Assembly (NCBI RefSeq): GCF_000971115.1 | Contig: NZ_BBLV01000007.1 | Location: forward strand, 124,001-188,000 | Direction of reading: 5' to 3' | DNA length: 64,000 bases | Source: Demequina gelatinilytica | GTDB lineage: Bacteria > Actinomycetota > Actinomycetes > Actinomycetales > Demequinaceae | In this document: positions 15,267 to 23,215 of the stretch, piece by piece | How positions within the stretch are numbered: the first letter of the stretch is position 1 | Layout of the letters: each line of letters begins with the position of its first letter | Made by a program: the position numbers and the translations under genes | Notes under the pieces: generated by a model | The model's database searches: none | The model's input: only the letters and a program-made list of their open reading frames with translations | What the model was told of the DNA's origin: nothing

Positions 15267-16114
15267 CAGGCGACCGGATGCTCCAGCAGTCGACGCAGCG
15301 TCACCACCACGCCGTGGTCGACGTTCGACGGCGCCGTGTAGCGCGCTCGCGCGGCGACCTTGGGATGCGCGTTCGCCATCGCGAACGACAGCTCGGAGGC
15401 ATCCATCATCTCGAGGTCGTTGAGGTAGTCGCCGAACACCACCGTCTGCGACGGGGTCACGCCGAGCGACTCCTGCAGCGCGCGCACCGCCACGCCCTTG
15501 TTGACGCCCGGCGCCATGAGGTCGATCCAATGCCTGTCGGACACGACCACCTGGAGCTCGTCGGCGAGGTGCGCGAGCGCCGGCTGGGTGTCGTGCGCCG
15601 CGTCGCCGAAGTCGTAGACCGCGACCTTGAGGATGTCGTCCTCCACCGCGGTGAGGTCCTCCACCACCTCGAGGGCGGCGTAGTAGGGCTCGACCTTGCT
15701 CATGAACGCGGGGTCGTCGCGTTCGACGTAGGCCGATCGCAGGCCGCACACCACCGTGCCGACGTCGAAGCCGGCGACCGCGTGACCGCGGACGGCCGCC
15801 ACGATGCGAGCCATGGCCCCCGCCGGCAGGGGCGAGCACGACACGATGTCACCGCCGTCGACCACGAGCGAGCCGTTCTCAGCGATCACCACGAGCGAGG
15901 ACCCCAGGCGCGCGAACTGGCCCGCGAGCGTCGCGTGCTGCCGCCCCGACGCCGGGGCGAACACGATGCCGCGCTCGCGCATGACGTCGACGAGCGGCCA
16001 GAGCGCGTCCGGGATGCGCTTCGCAGCATCGAGCAGCGTCCCGTCCATGTCGCACACCACCAGGCGGATGTCGTGGCGTACGGAAGGCGCATGGAACGCG
16101 TCGGTGGGGGTCAT
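15266..16114 (-). CDS. Cof-type HAD-IIB sugar-phosphate phosphatase family
   Basis: A 282-residue haloacid dehalogenase-superfamily phosphatase. The nucleophile and acid/base aspartates are D22 and D24 in VVCDMDGTLLD. The second motif is FAPASGRQHATL and the metal motif near residue 225 is FGDYLNDLEMM, preceded by the GVNKGVAV lysine motif of the Cof subfamily. The central cap domain is type IIB. Such enzymes dephosphorylate sugar phosphates or cofactors such as FMN or PLP, with broad specificity. The ATG at 16114 follows GGAGG; a longer reading from 16177 is less likely. The stop lies inside the palindrome of the next gene, so the two genes are probably separate transcripts under repression. 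Confidence 0.88.
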   Translation of the reverse strand: MTPTDAFHAPSVRHDIRLVVCDMDGTLLDAAKRIPDALWPLVDVMRERGIVFAPASGRQHATLAGQFARLGSSLVVIAENGSLVVDGGDIVSCSPLPAGAMARIVAAVRGHAVAGFDVGTVVCGLRSAYVERDDPAFMSKVEPYYAALEVVEDLTAVEDDILKVAVYDFGDAAHDTQPALAHLADELQVVVSDRHWIDLMAPGVNKGVAVRALQESLGVTPSQTVVFGDYLNDLEMMDASELSFAMANAHPKVAARARYTAPSNVDHGVVVTLRRLLEHPVA

Positions 16115-16266
16115 CCTGCCTCCTGAGGTGGGCCTCGACCAGAGTAGCGGGGTACGCGGATGGGCCTCGCCCCCCACCTTGCGGCAAAGGGGTGGTCAAG
16201 GAAGCAGCCGGATCGGCGCTACATTCTCGCCAGGGGCGGGGCAGCCCCGGGGAGCACGGGGGGATC

Positions 16267-16980
16267 ATGAGCGCGCCGGTGATCGGGGTGACGTCGTACG
16301 TCGAGGAGTCGAGCACGGGCATCTGGCACGACCAGCATGCGGTCTGGCTCCCTGACGCCTACATCGCGCCGTTGCGCGCCGCCGGTGCAGTGATCGCGGT
16401 GCTTCCCGAGCAGGACCCTGCGCTGGCCGCCGATGCGCTGGCGCGCGTGGATGCCCTCTACCTCACGGGTGGCTACGACGTAGACCCGGCGAGCTACGGT
16501 GCCGCGGCGCACGGCGAGACCGACGCGCCACGGGCCGCGCGCGACGCATGGGAGCTCGCGCTCGTGGGAGCCGCCTGCGAGGCGGGCATGCCCGTGCTGG
16601 GCGTGTGCCGCGGCGCGCAGGTCATGAACGTCGCACGTGGCGGCACGCTCCACCAGCATGTCCCCGACGTGGTCGGCCACGACGAGTACCAGATGGGCGA
16701 CGCGATCTTCCGCGAGCTCGGCGTGAGCGTCCTGCCCGACACCCTGCTCGCGTCCCTGCATCCGCTCGAGCGCGAGGTGCCCATGTACCACCACCAGGCG
16801 ATCGACGCGGTCGGCGAGGGACTGGTGGTGTCCGCGCGCAGCGTCCACGGCCTGGTGGAGGCCGTCGAGGACCCCAGCCGGGCCTTCTGCCTGGGGCTCC
16901 AGTGGCACCCCGAGCTCGACGGCCTCACCGCGGTGTGGGAGGCGTTCGCCGCCGCCGCCCGGGCCTACGGGACCCGCTGA
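16267..16980 (+). CDS. gamma-glutamyl-gamma-aminobutyrate hydrolase-like class I glutamine amidotransferase (PuuD family)
   Basis: A 237-residue peptidase C26-family protein. The nucleophile elbow is LGVCRGAQVMN (C114) and the His-Glu pair lies in LQWHPELDG near residue 216. LTGGYDVDPASYG is the characteristic family motif after the second strand. Members cleave gamma-glutamyl-GABA or polyglutamyl tails; the true substrate here is not fixed by context. The ATG at 16267 has a run of G (GGGGGG) three bases upstream that can act as ribosome site. A TACATT -10 candidate is at 16220. The divergent region to the HAD gene holds an imperfect inverted repeat (16174-16195, CCACC/GGTGG arms). Confidence 0.85.
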   Translation: MSAPVIGVTSYVEESSTGIWHDQHAVWLPDAYIAPLRAAGAVIAVLPEQDPALAADALARVDALYLTGGYDVDPASYGAAAHGETDAPRAARDAWELALVGAACEAGMPVLGVCRGAQVMNVARGGTLHQHVPDVVGHDEYQMGDAIFRELGVSVLPDTLLASLHPLEREVPMYHHQAIDAVGEGLVVSARSVHGLVEAVEDPSRAFCLGLQWHPELDGLTAVWEAFAAAARAYGTR

Positions 16981-16999
16981 GCTCGGTTCGCGCCCACGG

Positions 17000-17704
17000 T
17001 CAGAGCGCGAGCGCGATCCTCACCGCCGCGTCGAACTGCGTCTCCCGCTCCTCCGACGACATGCTCTCGCCGGTCAGGAGATGGTCCGACACGGTCACGA
17101 TCGCGAGGGTGCGGATGCGCTCGGCCGCTCCCACCGCGTAGAGGGCGGCTGCCTCCATCTCGACCGCCAGCGTGCCGTGCGCCGTCAGCGCGGCGGAGAG
17201 CTCGGGGCGCTCGAGGTAGAAGTGGTCGGACGTGAAGAGGGTCCCGGCGTGCACCCTCGCGTCGCCCCCGAGGCGGGAGGCCTCCGCGACCGCGGCGCTC
17301 GCCAGACCGAAGTCCGGCACATGGCTGAAGCTCACGCCGGGGATCCGGCTCGCCGTCGTGGCCGAGTCGGTGTGGGCGCCGGTCGCGATGATCACGTCCC
17401 GCACGCCCACCTCCGTGCTCATCCCGCCGGCCGTGCCGACGCGGACGATCTGCGTGACCCCGTACTCGCGAGCGAGCTCGGTGGCGTAGATGGTGATCGA
17501 GGGCGCCCCCATCCCCGAGGCCATCGCGGTGACCCGCCGGCCGTCCCAGGTGCCCGTGAAGCCGAGGATCCCCCGCACATCGGTCACGAGCTCGGCGCCC
17601 TCGAGGTACTCCGTCGCGATCCGCTCGGCGCGCTTGGGATCGCCCGGCATGATGACGCGCTCGGCGATCTGGCCGCGCTCGGCGCGGATGTGGGGTGTAG
17701 GCAT
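17000..17704 (-). CDS. deoD: purine-nucleoside phosphorylase, DeoD type
   Basis: A 234-residue enzyme that phosphorolyses purine (deoxy)nucleosides to base and (deoxy)ribose-1-phosphate. The N-terminus MPTPHIRAERG and the motifs VIMPGDPKRAERIA, GFTGTWDGRRVT, RVGTAGGM, EMEAAALYAVGA and VSDHLLTGE align with hexameric DeoD. The nucleobase aspartate of E. coli DeoD is retained in VSDH. The ATG at 17704 reproduces the family N-terminus exactly, and a TAGGGT -10 box lies 7 nt upstream, so the mRNA is leaderless. It is followed by a PfkB-family gene in the same direction, hinting at nucleoside salvage. Confidence 0.95.
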   Translation of the reverse strand: MPTPHIRAERGQIAERVIMPGDPKRAERIATEYLEGAELVTDVRGILGFTGTWDGRRVTAMASGMGAPSITIYATELAREYGVTQIVRVGTAGGMSTEVGVRDVIIATGAHTDSATTASRIPGVSFSHVPDFGLASAAVAEASRLGGDARVHAGTLFTSDHFYLERPELSAALTAHGTLAVEMEAAALYAVGAAERIRTLAIVTVSDHLLTGESMSSEERETQFDAAVRIALAL

Positions 17705-17711
17705 GGGCCTC

Positions 17712-17717
17712 ACCCTA
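17712..17717 (-). promoter_or_regulatory. -10 box of deoD, leaderless start
   Basis: On the minus strand TAGGGT lies 7 nt from the deoD ATG. Confidence 0.6.
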
Positions 17718-17737
17718 ACGTCCGCTGGTGGCGCGGC

Positions 17738-18643
17738 TCATGCATCGCGCAGGGCGAGGAAGGCCTCGACATCCGCGCCGCTCGGGATCGACTGGGCGGA
17801 ACCCGGGCGCTGCAACGCGAGGGCGGCCGCCGCGGCGGCCCTGGCCGCCGCGGAGTCGATCCCCTCCCCTGCGGACAGCCCTTGTGCGAAGGCGCCGCAG
17901 AAGGTGTCCGTCACCGCGGAGCTGTCGAGCGCATGCGCGACGATCGCGGGCAGCGACCGCACGCCCGCGCCGTCCGCGAGGACGGTGACGCGATCGGCCC
18001 CCAGCACCACAGCGGCGGGCACGCGCTGCGCGAGGGCGGCGGCGAGCGTCTCCGGGGAGGCACCGGGCAGGTCGGTGATCGCCGCCGCCTGGGGCTCGTC
18101 CGCCACCACCACATCGACCAGCGGCAGCAGCGCCTCCGCCTCGTCGGCTGTCGGCACCGCGTTGAGCACCACGGACCCGCCCTGTCCCTTCACGATCCTG
18201 GCGGCGGCCCGGGACCCGGCGACGGGGACCTCGAGCTGCACGAGCAGCACACCCGTGTGCGCAAGCACATGCCGGGCACGATCCGACAGGACGTCGAGCG
18301 TCGCGTTCGCCCCAGGGATCTCGATCACGGTGATCTGTCCCTCGGCATCGAGCGCGATCATCGCGGCACCGGTCGCGCCCTCGACCTCGTCCACGCATGG
18401 CTCGACCCCGGCCTCGACCAGGCACCGCACCAGCATGGCGCCGTGGTCGTCGAGCCCCACCGCTCCGATAAAGGTGGTGCGCGCGCCCATGCGCGCCGCG
18501 GCGACGGCCTGGTTGAGGCCGATGCCGCCGGGACCCACCTCGAGGTCGTGCGCCACGGTCGCGGTACCCCGCTCGGGCGGTCGGTCCACCACCACGCGGA
18601 TGTCCGCGTTGGCGCTGCCGAGCACCGTCACATCGCGATCCAC
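17738..18643 (-). CDS. PfkB/ribokinase-family protein with degenerate active-site motifs
   Basis: A 301-residue carbohydrate-kinase fold protein starting at GTG 18643, four bases after AGGAGG. The overall pattern is ribokinase-like: VTVLGSANADIRVVVDRPP, then GPGGIGLNQAVAAARMGA, then DTFCGAFAQGLSAGE near the C-terminus. Two functional motifs deviate. The substrate-binding GGKGAN reads GGIGLN, and the anion hole plus catalytic-base motif DTTGAGDTF reads DSSAVTDTF, so the two glycines that bind the transition-state phosphate are missing while the aspartate remains. It may be an inactive or altered kinase. It lies upstream of deoD, where a ribokinase would make sense for salvage of pentose. Confidence 0.8.
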   Translation of the reverse strand: MDRDVTVLGSANADIRVVVDRPPERGTATVAHDLEVGPGGIGLNQAVAAARMGARTTFIGAVGLDDHGAMLVRCLVEAGVEPCVDEVEGATGAAMIALDAEGQITVIEIPGANATLDVLSDRARHVLAHTGVLLVQLEVPVAGSRAAARIVKGQGGSVVLNAVPTADEAEALLPLVDVVVADEPQAAAITDLPGASPETLAAALAQRVPAAVVLGADRVTVLADGAGVRSLPAIVAHALDSSAVTDTFCGAFAQGLSAGEGIDSAAARAAAAAALALQRPGSAQSIPSGADVEAFLALRDA

Positions 18644-18755
18644 GCGGCCTCCTGTGGTGTGGTCACGCCACGTCGCGTGAATGCCCGCCACTGCTGTTCC
18701 TCTGGACACTATGAGGCCGTGACCGGCCGTGCAACGCGGCACGCCTGCGGGCCGG

Positions 18756-18761
18756 GATACT
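18756..18761 (+). promoter_or_regulatory. possible -10 box of the esterase gene
   Basis: GATACT lies 6 nt before the GTG at 18768; it deviates from TAnnnT at the first base. No ribosome site is visible. Confidence 0.35.
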
Positions 18762-18767
18762 GGGCGG

Positions 18768-19394
18768 GTGACCACGCTGCGCTCCGTCCTCTCCCCCGTC
18801 GCACCGACCGCCGACAGCCCGACGGTCGCCCTGCTGCTGCACGGGTTCGGCTCCCACGAGCACGATCTCCCGGGCATCGCTCGGTGGCTGCCTGCCGGCC
18901 TGCCGTGGGCCTCGCTCCGGGCACCGCTCGAGATGGGCTACGGCGCCGCAGCCTGGTTCCCGCTGTCCCCGGACGGCGGGATGGACCAGCCCTCGATCAC
19001 GGCGGCCACCCAGGCGGTGTGGGACTGGGTCGACGCGCATCTCGGGTCCCACGCGCGCATCGTCCCCGTCGGCTTCTCGCAGGGCGGTCTCATGGCGCTC
19101 CAGCTCCTGCGCACGCGGCCCGACCGCGTGGTCGCGCCCGTGGTGCTGGCCGGCTTCGTGCCGGTCGATCCGCAGGACGCGGACGCCGCCCTCGCCGCCT
19201 CCCGTCCTCCCGTGTTCTGGGGCCGCGGCGACGCCGACCCCGTGATCTGGGCCGATGCCCTCGCCCGCACGCGTGGCTTCCTCGCCACGCATGCATCGGC
19301 CGTGACGCGCGTCTATCCCGGGCTCGGGCACTCGATCACCGAGGAGGAGATGGAGGACGTGCGCGCGTTCCTCGAGGCGCAGCTGCGACCTTGA
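18768..19394 (+). CDS. alpha/beta-hydrolase, phospholipase/carboxylesterase family
   Basis: A 208-residue serine hydrolase of the small carboxylesterase type. The oxyanion HG motif is LLLHGFGSHEHD, the nucleophile elbow VGFSQGG (S104), the acid D157 in GRGDADPV and the histidine H188 in GLGHSIT. No signal peptide is present, so it acts in the cytosol on short-chain or lysophospholipid esters. The GTG at 18768 fits both the family N-terminus and a -10-like sequence upstream. It is divergent from the PfkB-family gene, with 124 bp between them, and sits 46 bp before a methyltransferase gene. Confidence 0.85.
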   Translation: MTTLRSVLSPVAPTADSPTVALLLHGFGSHEHDLPGIARWLPAGLPWASLRAPLEMGYGAAAWFPLSPDGGMDQPSITAATQAVWDWVDAHLGSHARIVPVGFSQGGLMALQLLRTRPDRVVAPVVLAGFVPVDPQDADAALAASRPPVFWGRGDADPVIWADALARTRGFLATHASAVTRVYPGLGHSITEEEMEDVRAFLEAQLRP

Positions 19395-19440
19395 CGGACG
19401 GGCCCTCCGGGGTTCCCATGGTGGGGACGGGAGGAGCCGG

Positions 19441-20511
19441 ATGTCCCCGCACGCGCATGCCTCGGCGGACGAGTGGGCGGAGCACGTGCTCACGGCCGCG
19501 CTGGGCGCGATGGATACCCTTGCGATCCACCTGGGCGACAGGCTCGGGTGGTACCGGAAGCTCGCGAGCGACGGCCCGATGACGCCGGAGGCGCTCGCGG
19601 ACCGGACCGGCACCCACCCGCGCTACGCGCGAGAGTGGCTCGCGCATCAGGCCGCCGCCGGCTTCGTCGTCGAGGCCGAGATCGATTGCGAGGCGGTCTA
19701 CTCGCTCCCCCCGGGCGCCGCCGAGGCGCTGACCGACGGCGGCTCCCTCGCGTACGTCGCACCCATCGCACGCATCCTCGCGGCGGCGGCCACGCAGATG
19801 CCCGCGCTGCTCGAGGCGTACCGGACGGGCGGCGGCGTGAGCTGGGCGCAGCTCGGCGACGATGCGCGCTGGGCTCAGGGCGATGTGAACCGGCCATGGT
19901 TCGAGACGATGCTGGCACCGGCGCTGGCGAGCGTGCCCGATCTCCACGCGGTGCTCTCCCGGCCGGGGGCCCGCATCGCCGACATCGCGTGCGGGGCGGG
20001 GTGGTCGGCCATCGCCCTGGCGCGCGCCTACCCCACCGCCAAGGTGACCGCCGTCGACGTCGACGGACCGTCGATCGATCGTGCACGGGAGCACGTGCGT
20101 GCCGCCGGGCTCCAGGACCGGGTCACGCTGCTCCACTCCGACGGGGGCGCCCTCGCGGGAGGCTTCGACGCGGCCTTCGTCTTCGAGGCGCTGCACGACA
20201 TGCCGCAGCCGGTCGAGGTGCTCGCGGCGATCCGCGACGCCGTGCAGGACGACGGCGCGGTGATCATCATGGACGAGGGCGTGGCGGATCATCCGCCTGC
20301 GCCGGGCGACACCGTCGAGAGGCTGATGTACGGCTACAGCGTCCTCATCTGCCTCCCCGACAGCATGGCCAGCACCCCCACCGCCGCGACGGGTACGGTC
20401 ATGCGCGCCCCCGTGCTGCGGGAGTATGCGGCACAGGCCGGGTTCAGCGAGGTGGAGGTCCTGCCGATCGAGGACTTCGCGTTCTTCCGGTTCTACCGCC
20501 TGCGTCACTGA
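19441..20511 (+). CDS. SAM-dependent methyltransferase with N-terminal winged-helix domain
   Basis: A 356-residue protein. Residues about 20-90 form a winged helix-like dimerisation domain (MTPEALADRTGTHPRYAREW). Residues about 175-320 are a Rossmann methyltransferase with the SAM motif ADIACGAGWSAIALARAYP and the acidic residue after the second strand in TAVDVDGPS. The arrangement resembles Rv2258c-like methyltransferases of actinobacteria. A small-molecule O- or C-methyl acceptor is likely but unidentified. Its stop overlaps the convergent Nudix-NYN gene by 7 bp. GGGAGGAGCCGG precedes the ATG. Confidence 0.85.
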   Translation: MSPHAHASADEWAEHVLTAALGAMDTLAIHLGDRLGWYRKLASDGPMTPEALADRTGTHPRYAREWLAHQAAAGFVVEAEIDCEAVYSLPPGAAEALTDGGSLAYVAPIARILAAAATQMPALLEAYRTGGGVSWAQLGDDARWAQGDVNRPWFETMLAPALASVPDLHAVLSRPGARIADIACGAGWSAIALARAYPTAKVTAVDVDGPSIDRAREHVRAAGLQDRVTLLHSDGGALAGGFDAAFVFEALHDMPQPVEVLAAIRDAVQDDGAVIIMDEGVADHPPAPGDTVERLMYGYSVLICLPDSMASTPTAATGTVMRAPVLREYAAQAGFSEVEVLPIEDFAFFRFYRLRH

Positions 20512-21389
20512 CGCGGTGCGACCGCATCCAGGTGCGCGAGCAGCCAGCCCGCACCCCGGACCTCGGCTCGCCCGGCGACCCGCTCCGCGAGCCTCCGGTC
20601 CGAGGTCACCACCGTGACGGCGTGACCCGCGGACGTCAGCGCGGCCGCCTCCGCGACCACGGCATCGTCCCCGGATCCGGGCGCGTCACGCACCTCGACG
20701 CCCGCCGCGCCCTGGACCCCGCGCGCGGCGCCCTCGACGACCGCGACGATGCGGGGGAACCAGAGGTGGAGACCGCGGGCGGGCTCCGGGACCCCGGCCT
20801 CCGCAAGCGTCGCGAGGCGCGCGACAAGGCGCGCGGCGGCGCCGTGGCGGTCGCGCCACCACCCGTCGGGCACGGACCCGACCACGTTGGCGGCGTCCAC
20901 CACGAGCGCGGGACGATGCGCGAGGGCCGCCCGGAGCGTGGGCCACGAGCCCGCGAAGCCCGGGTGGAGGGCGCGGCTCTCGACCTCGTCCACCGGGATC
21001 CACGCCAGCTCGAGGCTCTCGCTGTCATCCGCGACGGGGTCGAACGGCTCGATCACGTGCGCGACCACGGTGGCGTAGGTCCACACCTCGAGGTCGAGCA
21101 CGTGCACGCCGGCGGCCCGGATCGCGGACGCGGGCACGCCCGCCTCCTCACCGGCCTCCCGCAACGCCGCAGCGATGGCCTGCTCGCCTGCGTGGCGGGC
21201 GCCGCCAGGGATCCCCCAGGTCCCGCCGTGGTGGCTCCACTCGGCCCGATGCTGGAGCAGCACGCCCCGGCCGGTGGCATGCACCAGGAGGCCGGCGGCG
21301 CCGAAGGCACCCCAGTAGCGCGTGCCGTCCGCCGCATAGGCCCAGTTGTCGCCCGGATCGCGGTCCGCCGGGAGACGGGGTGCGCTCAT
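20505..21389 (-). CDS. Nudix hydrolase fused to a C-terminal NYN/PIN-like nuclease domain
   Basis: A 294-residue two-domain protein. Residues about 25-155 are a Nudix domain with a complete Nudix box at 63-85 (G, E, RE, EE and G in canonical spacing, ending REAGEEAGV). Residues about 158-294 look like a NYN/PIN-like ribonuclease fold: the first acidic strand PALVVDAANVVGS, then SGDDAVVAEAA and VVTSDRRLAERV carry the expected metal-binding aspartates. Nudix enzymes hydrolyse nucleoside diphosphate derivatives; pairing with an RNA-cutting domain suggests RNA-cap or nucleotide-linked RNA processing, which is inference. Its ATG overlaps the stop of the upstream DUF2254 gene (ATGA), so translation is coupled. 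Confidence 0.8.
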   Translation of the reverse strand: MSAPRLPADRDPGDNWAYAADGTRYWGAFGAAGLLVHATGRGVLLQHRAEWSHHGGTWGIPGGARHAGEQAIAAALREAGEEAGVPASAIRAAGVHVLDLEVWTYATVVAHVIEPFDPVADDSESLELAWIPVDEVESRALHPGFAGSWPTLRAALAHRPALVVDAANVVGSVPDGWWRDRHGAAARLVARLATLAEAGVPEPARGLHLWFPRIVAVVEGAARGVQGAAGVEVRDAPGSGDDAVVAEAAALTSAGHAVTVVTSDRRLAERVAGRAEVRGAGWLLAHLDAVAPRQ

Positions 21390-22642
21390 GACGCCTGTCC
21401 GCGGCGCGCGTTCGCGGCGGCGTCCCGCACCAGCGCGACATCCCGCGGATGCGCGAGGGCGTCGACAGCACGGTCCTCGGCGCTCTCCGACGCGTGCAGC
21501 AGCGTGGCCCGCTCGTCACCGTCGGCGACCGTCGCAAGCCCCGCGAGCACCCGCTGGACCCGGATCGCGACCTCGACCAGGTGCGCGCCGTCGCGGGCCA
21601 CGGGTCGGATGCCGTCCTCGACGAGGTCGGCGAAGGCCACCTCGGGGACATGCACGCGAGGGTGGTCGACCGTGGGGTCCGGCCGTGCGACCAGGTGTGC
21701 GGTGAGGACCCGCTGGATCGAGTTGAGCACCTCGACCGCTGTCCCGGGATCGTTCGTCGACGGGGAGAGGGCCCGGCTGCCGATCTCCCCGAGCGCGACC
21801 AGGCCGAGCCGCGGATCCTGGTCGTAGGTGCGGTGCCGCGCGATGGTGAAGGCGTCGCGGATCGCGTCGATCGCGGCATCGTCGTGCACGCCGCCCACCC
21901 TGGCGAGGGCCTCGCCGCGCGCGACCGGCGCTCCGGCGCGCACCAGCACGTGCACCTCGCCGTGCGCGCGCTCCGCCGCGCGGTCGAGCGCCGCGATGTC
22001 GACCCGGGTGATCACGCCTGCCCGGTCCGCGAGGACCGGCCGGGCGTCGGCGGGGATCTCCACGACCGGGGCACCACCGAGCCGGGGCCTGCAGGCCGAC
22101 GCCGAGACCGTCTCGCACGCGACATCCTCGATGCGATCGACCACGTCGGCCATCCGCCCGAAGGTGACAAGGTGCTGGATCCAATGCAGGAGCGTGAGGA
22201 CCACGCTCGCGATGACCACCAAGGTGCCTGCATAGAGCACGATGCGGCCGTCGTCACCGTAGTAGTCCGTGGACAGGGCCGCGATCCCGACGATCGCGAA
22301 GACGAAGGCTCCGAGGAACGTGGACAGCGCCTGCTGGGAGGTCTGATCCTCGATGAGCAGCTGCGTGGCGCGGGGCGTCGCGACCGCCGCCGCCGATGCG
22401 TAGACGGACACCATCACGGTGAGCGAGAAGGTGGTGACCGCGAGCATCGACGTGGCGAGGATCTGGAGGAGCGTCTGCACGGATCCCTGCCCCAGGTCGA
22501 GCTCCACGAGCCCACCCAGCGCGGAGCCGGCGGTGCGTGCGAGGAGCGCGAGGAGCACGGCGCCCGCGGTGAACAGCGCGAGGCGGAACCACACGCGCCT
22601 GCGCAGCGACGCGACGGCCATCCGCCAGCCTTCTCGACCCAC
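21386..22642 (-). CDS. DUF2254 integral membrane protein
   Basis: A 418-residue protein with four membrane helices in the first 150 residues (RLALFTAGAVLLALLA; ILATSMLAVTTFSLTVM; ALSTFLGAFVFAIVGIAAL; LYAGTLVVIASVVLTLLHW) followed by a soluble cytoplasmic domain. The TFSLTVM-VSVYASAAAVATPR segment and the ALSPSTNDPGTAVEVLNS motif are the DUF2254 hallmarks. No function is established for the family. GTG 22642 is preferred because GGGGAGGAC lies just upstream; ATG 22621 is the alternative. It is translationally coupled to the Nudix-NYN gene. Confidence 0.85.
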   Translation of the reverse strand: MGREGWRMAVASLRRRVWFRLALFTAGAVLLALLARTAGSALGGLVELDLGQGSVQTLLQILATSMLAVTTFSLTVMVSVYASAAAVATPRATQLLIEDQTSQQALSTFLGAFVFAIVGIAALSTDYYGDDGRIVLYAGTLVVIASVVLTLLHWIQHLVTFGRMADVVDRIEDVACETVSASACRPRLGGAPVVEIPADARPVLADRAGVITRVDIAALDRAAERAHGEVHVLVRAGAPVARGEALARVGGVHDDAAIDAIRDAFTIARHRTYDQDPRLGLVALGEIGSRALSPSTNDPGTAVEVLNSIQRVLTAHLVARPDPTVDHPRVHVPEVAFADLVEDGIRPVARDGAHLVEVAIRVQRVLAGLATVADGDERATLLHASESAEDRAVDALAHPRDVALVRDAAANARRGQAS

Positions 22643-22714
22643 GCGTCCTCCCCGTTCCTCCTGGAGACCATCCTGCCGGTGCCGGGCGGGCTCGTGCCCT
22701 CCGCCGCGCCGGGT

Positions 22715-22720
22715 CACAAT
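22715..22720 (+). promoter_or_regulatory. possible -10 box of the glutathione peroxidase gene
   Basis: CACAAT lies 6 nt before ATG 22727 with no ribosome site; it matches TAnnnT only at the second and last bases. Confidence 0.35.
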
Positions 22721-22726
22721 GGCTCC

Positions 22727-23209
22727 ATGCCCACGTTGCACGACTTCAGCGCCACCGCCCTCGACGGGCGGACCCAGGACCTCGCCGAGTACGAGGGCAA
22801 GGTGGTGCTCGTGGTCAACACCGCCTCGCGGTGCGGGCTCACCCCCCAGCTCGAAGGGCTCGAGGCGCTGCATCGCGAGCTCGGTCCGGAGGGACTCGTG
22901 GTCGCGGGCTTCCCGTGCAACCAGTTCGCCCGCCAGGAGCCAGGCACGTCCGAGGAGATCGGCGACTTCTGCAGCCGGAACTACGGCGTGACGTTCCCGA
23001 TGTTCGCGCGCATCGACGTCAACGGCCGGGGCGCGCATCCGCTCTACCGGTGGCTCAGGTCGCAGACCCGATCGGTCACGGGAAGCTCGATCAAGTGGAA
23101 CTTCACCAAGTTCCTGGTGGGCCGCGACGGGCGGGTGCTCGCGCGCTACTCCCCCGCCACCGAGCCGGCCGCGCTGGCCGCCGACATCCGGGTGGCGCTC
23201 GCCGCGTGA
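22727..23209 (+). CDS. glutathione peroxidase-family thiol peroxidase
   Basis: A 160-residue peroxidase. The peroxidatic cysteine is C36 in VNTASRCGLTPQ, a cysteine rather than selenocysteine. The second motif GFPCNQFARQEPGT carries Q66 and the resolving C64, and the tryptophan-asparagine pair lies in IKWNFTKFLV. Bacterial enzymes of this type generally use thioredoxin or mycothiol systems and not glutathione. The cysteine in the GFPCNQF motif is the usual resolving residue of atypical 2-Cys members. It converges with the YitT gene, 6 bp apart. Confidence 0.93.
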   Translation: MPTLHDFSATALDGRTQDLAEYEGKVVLVVNTASRCGLTPQLEGLEALHRELGPEGLVVAGFPCNQFARQEPGTSEEIGDFCSRNYGVTFPMFARIDVNGRGAHPLYRWLRSQTRSVTGSSIKWNFTKFLVGRDGRVLARYSPATEPAALAADIRVALAA

Positions 23210-23215
23210 GGCGGG

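Noticed and set aside
22727-23209. A selenocysteine codon in the glutathione peroxidase
   Set aside because: The active-site codon is TGC (Cys), not TGA.
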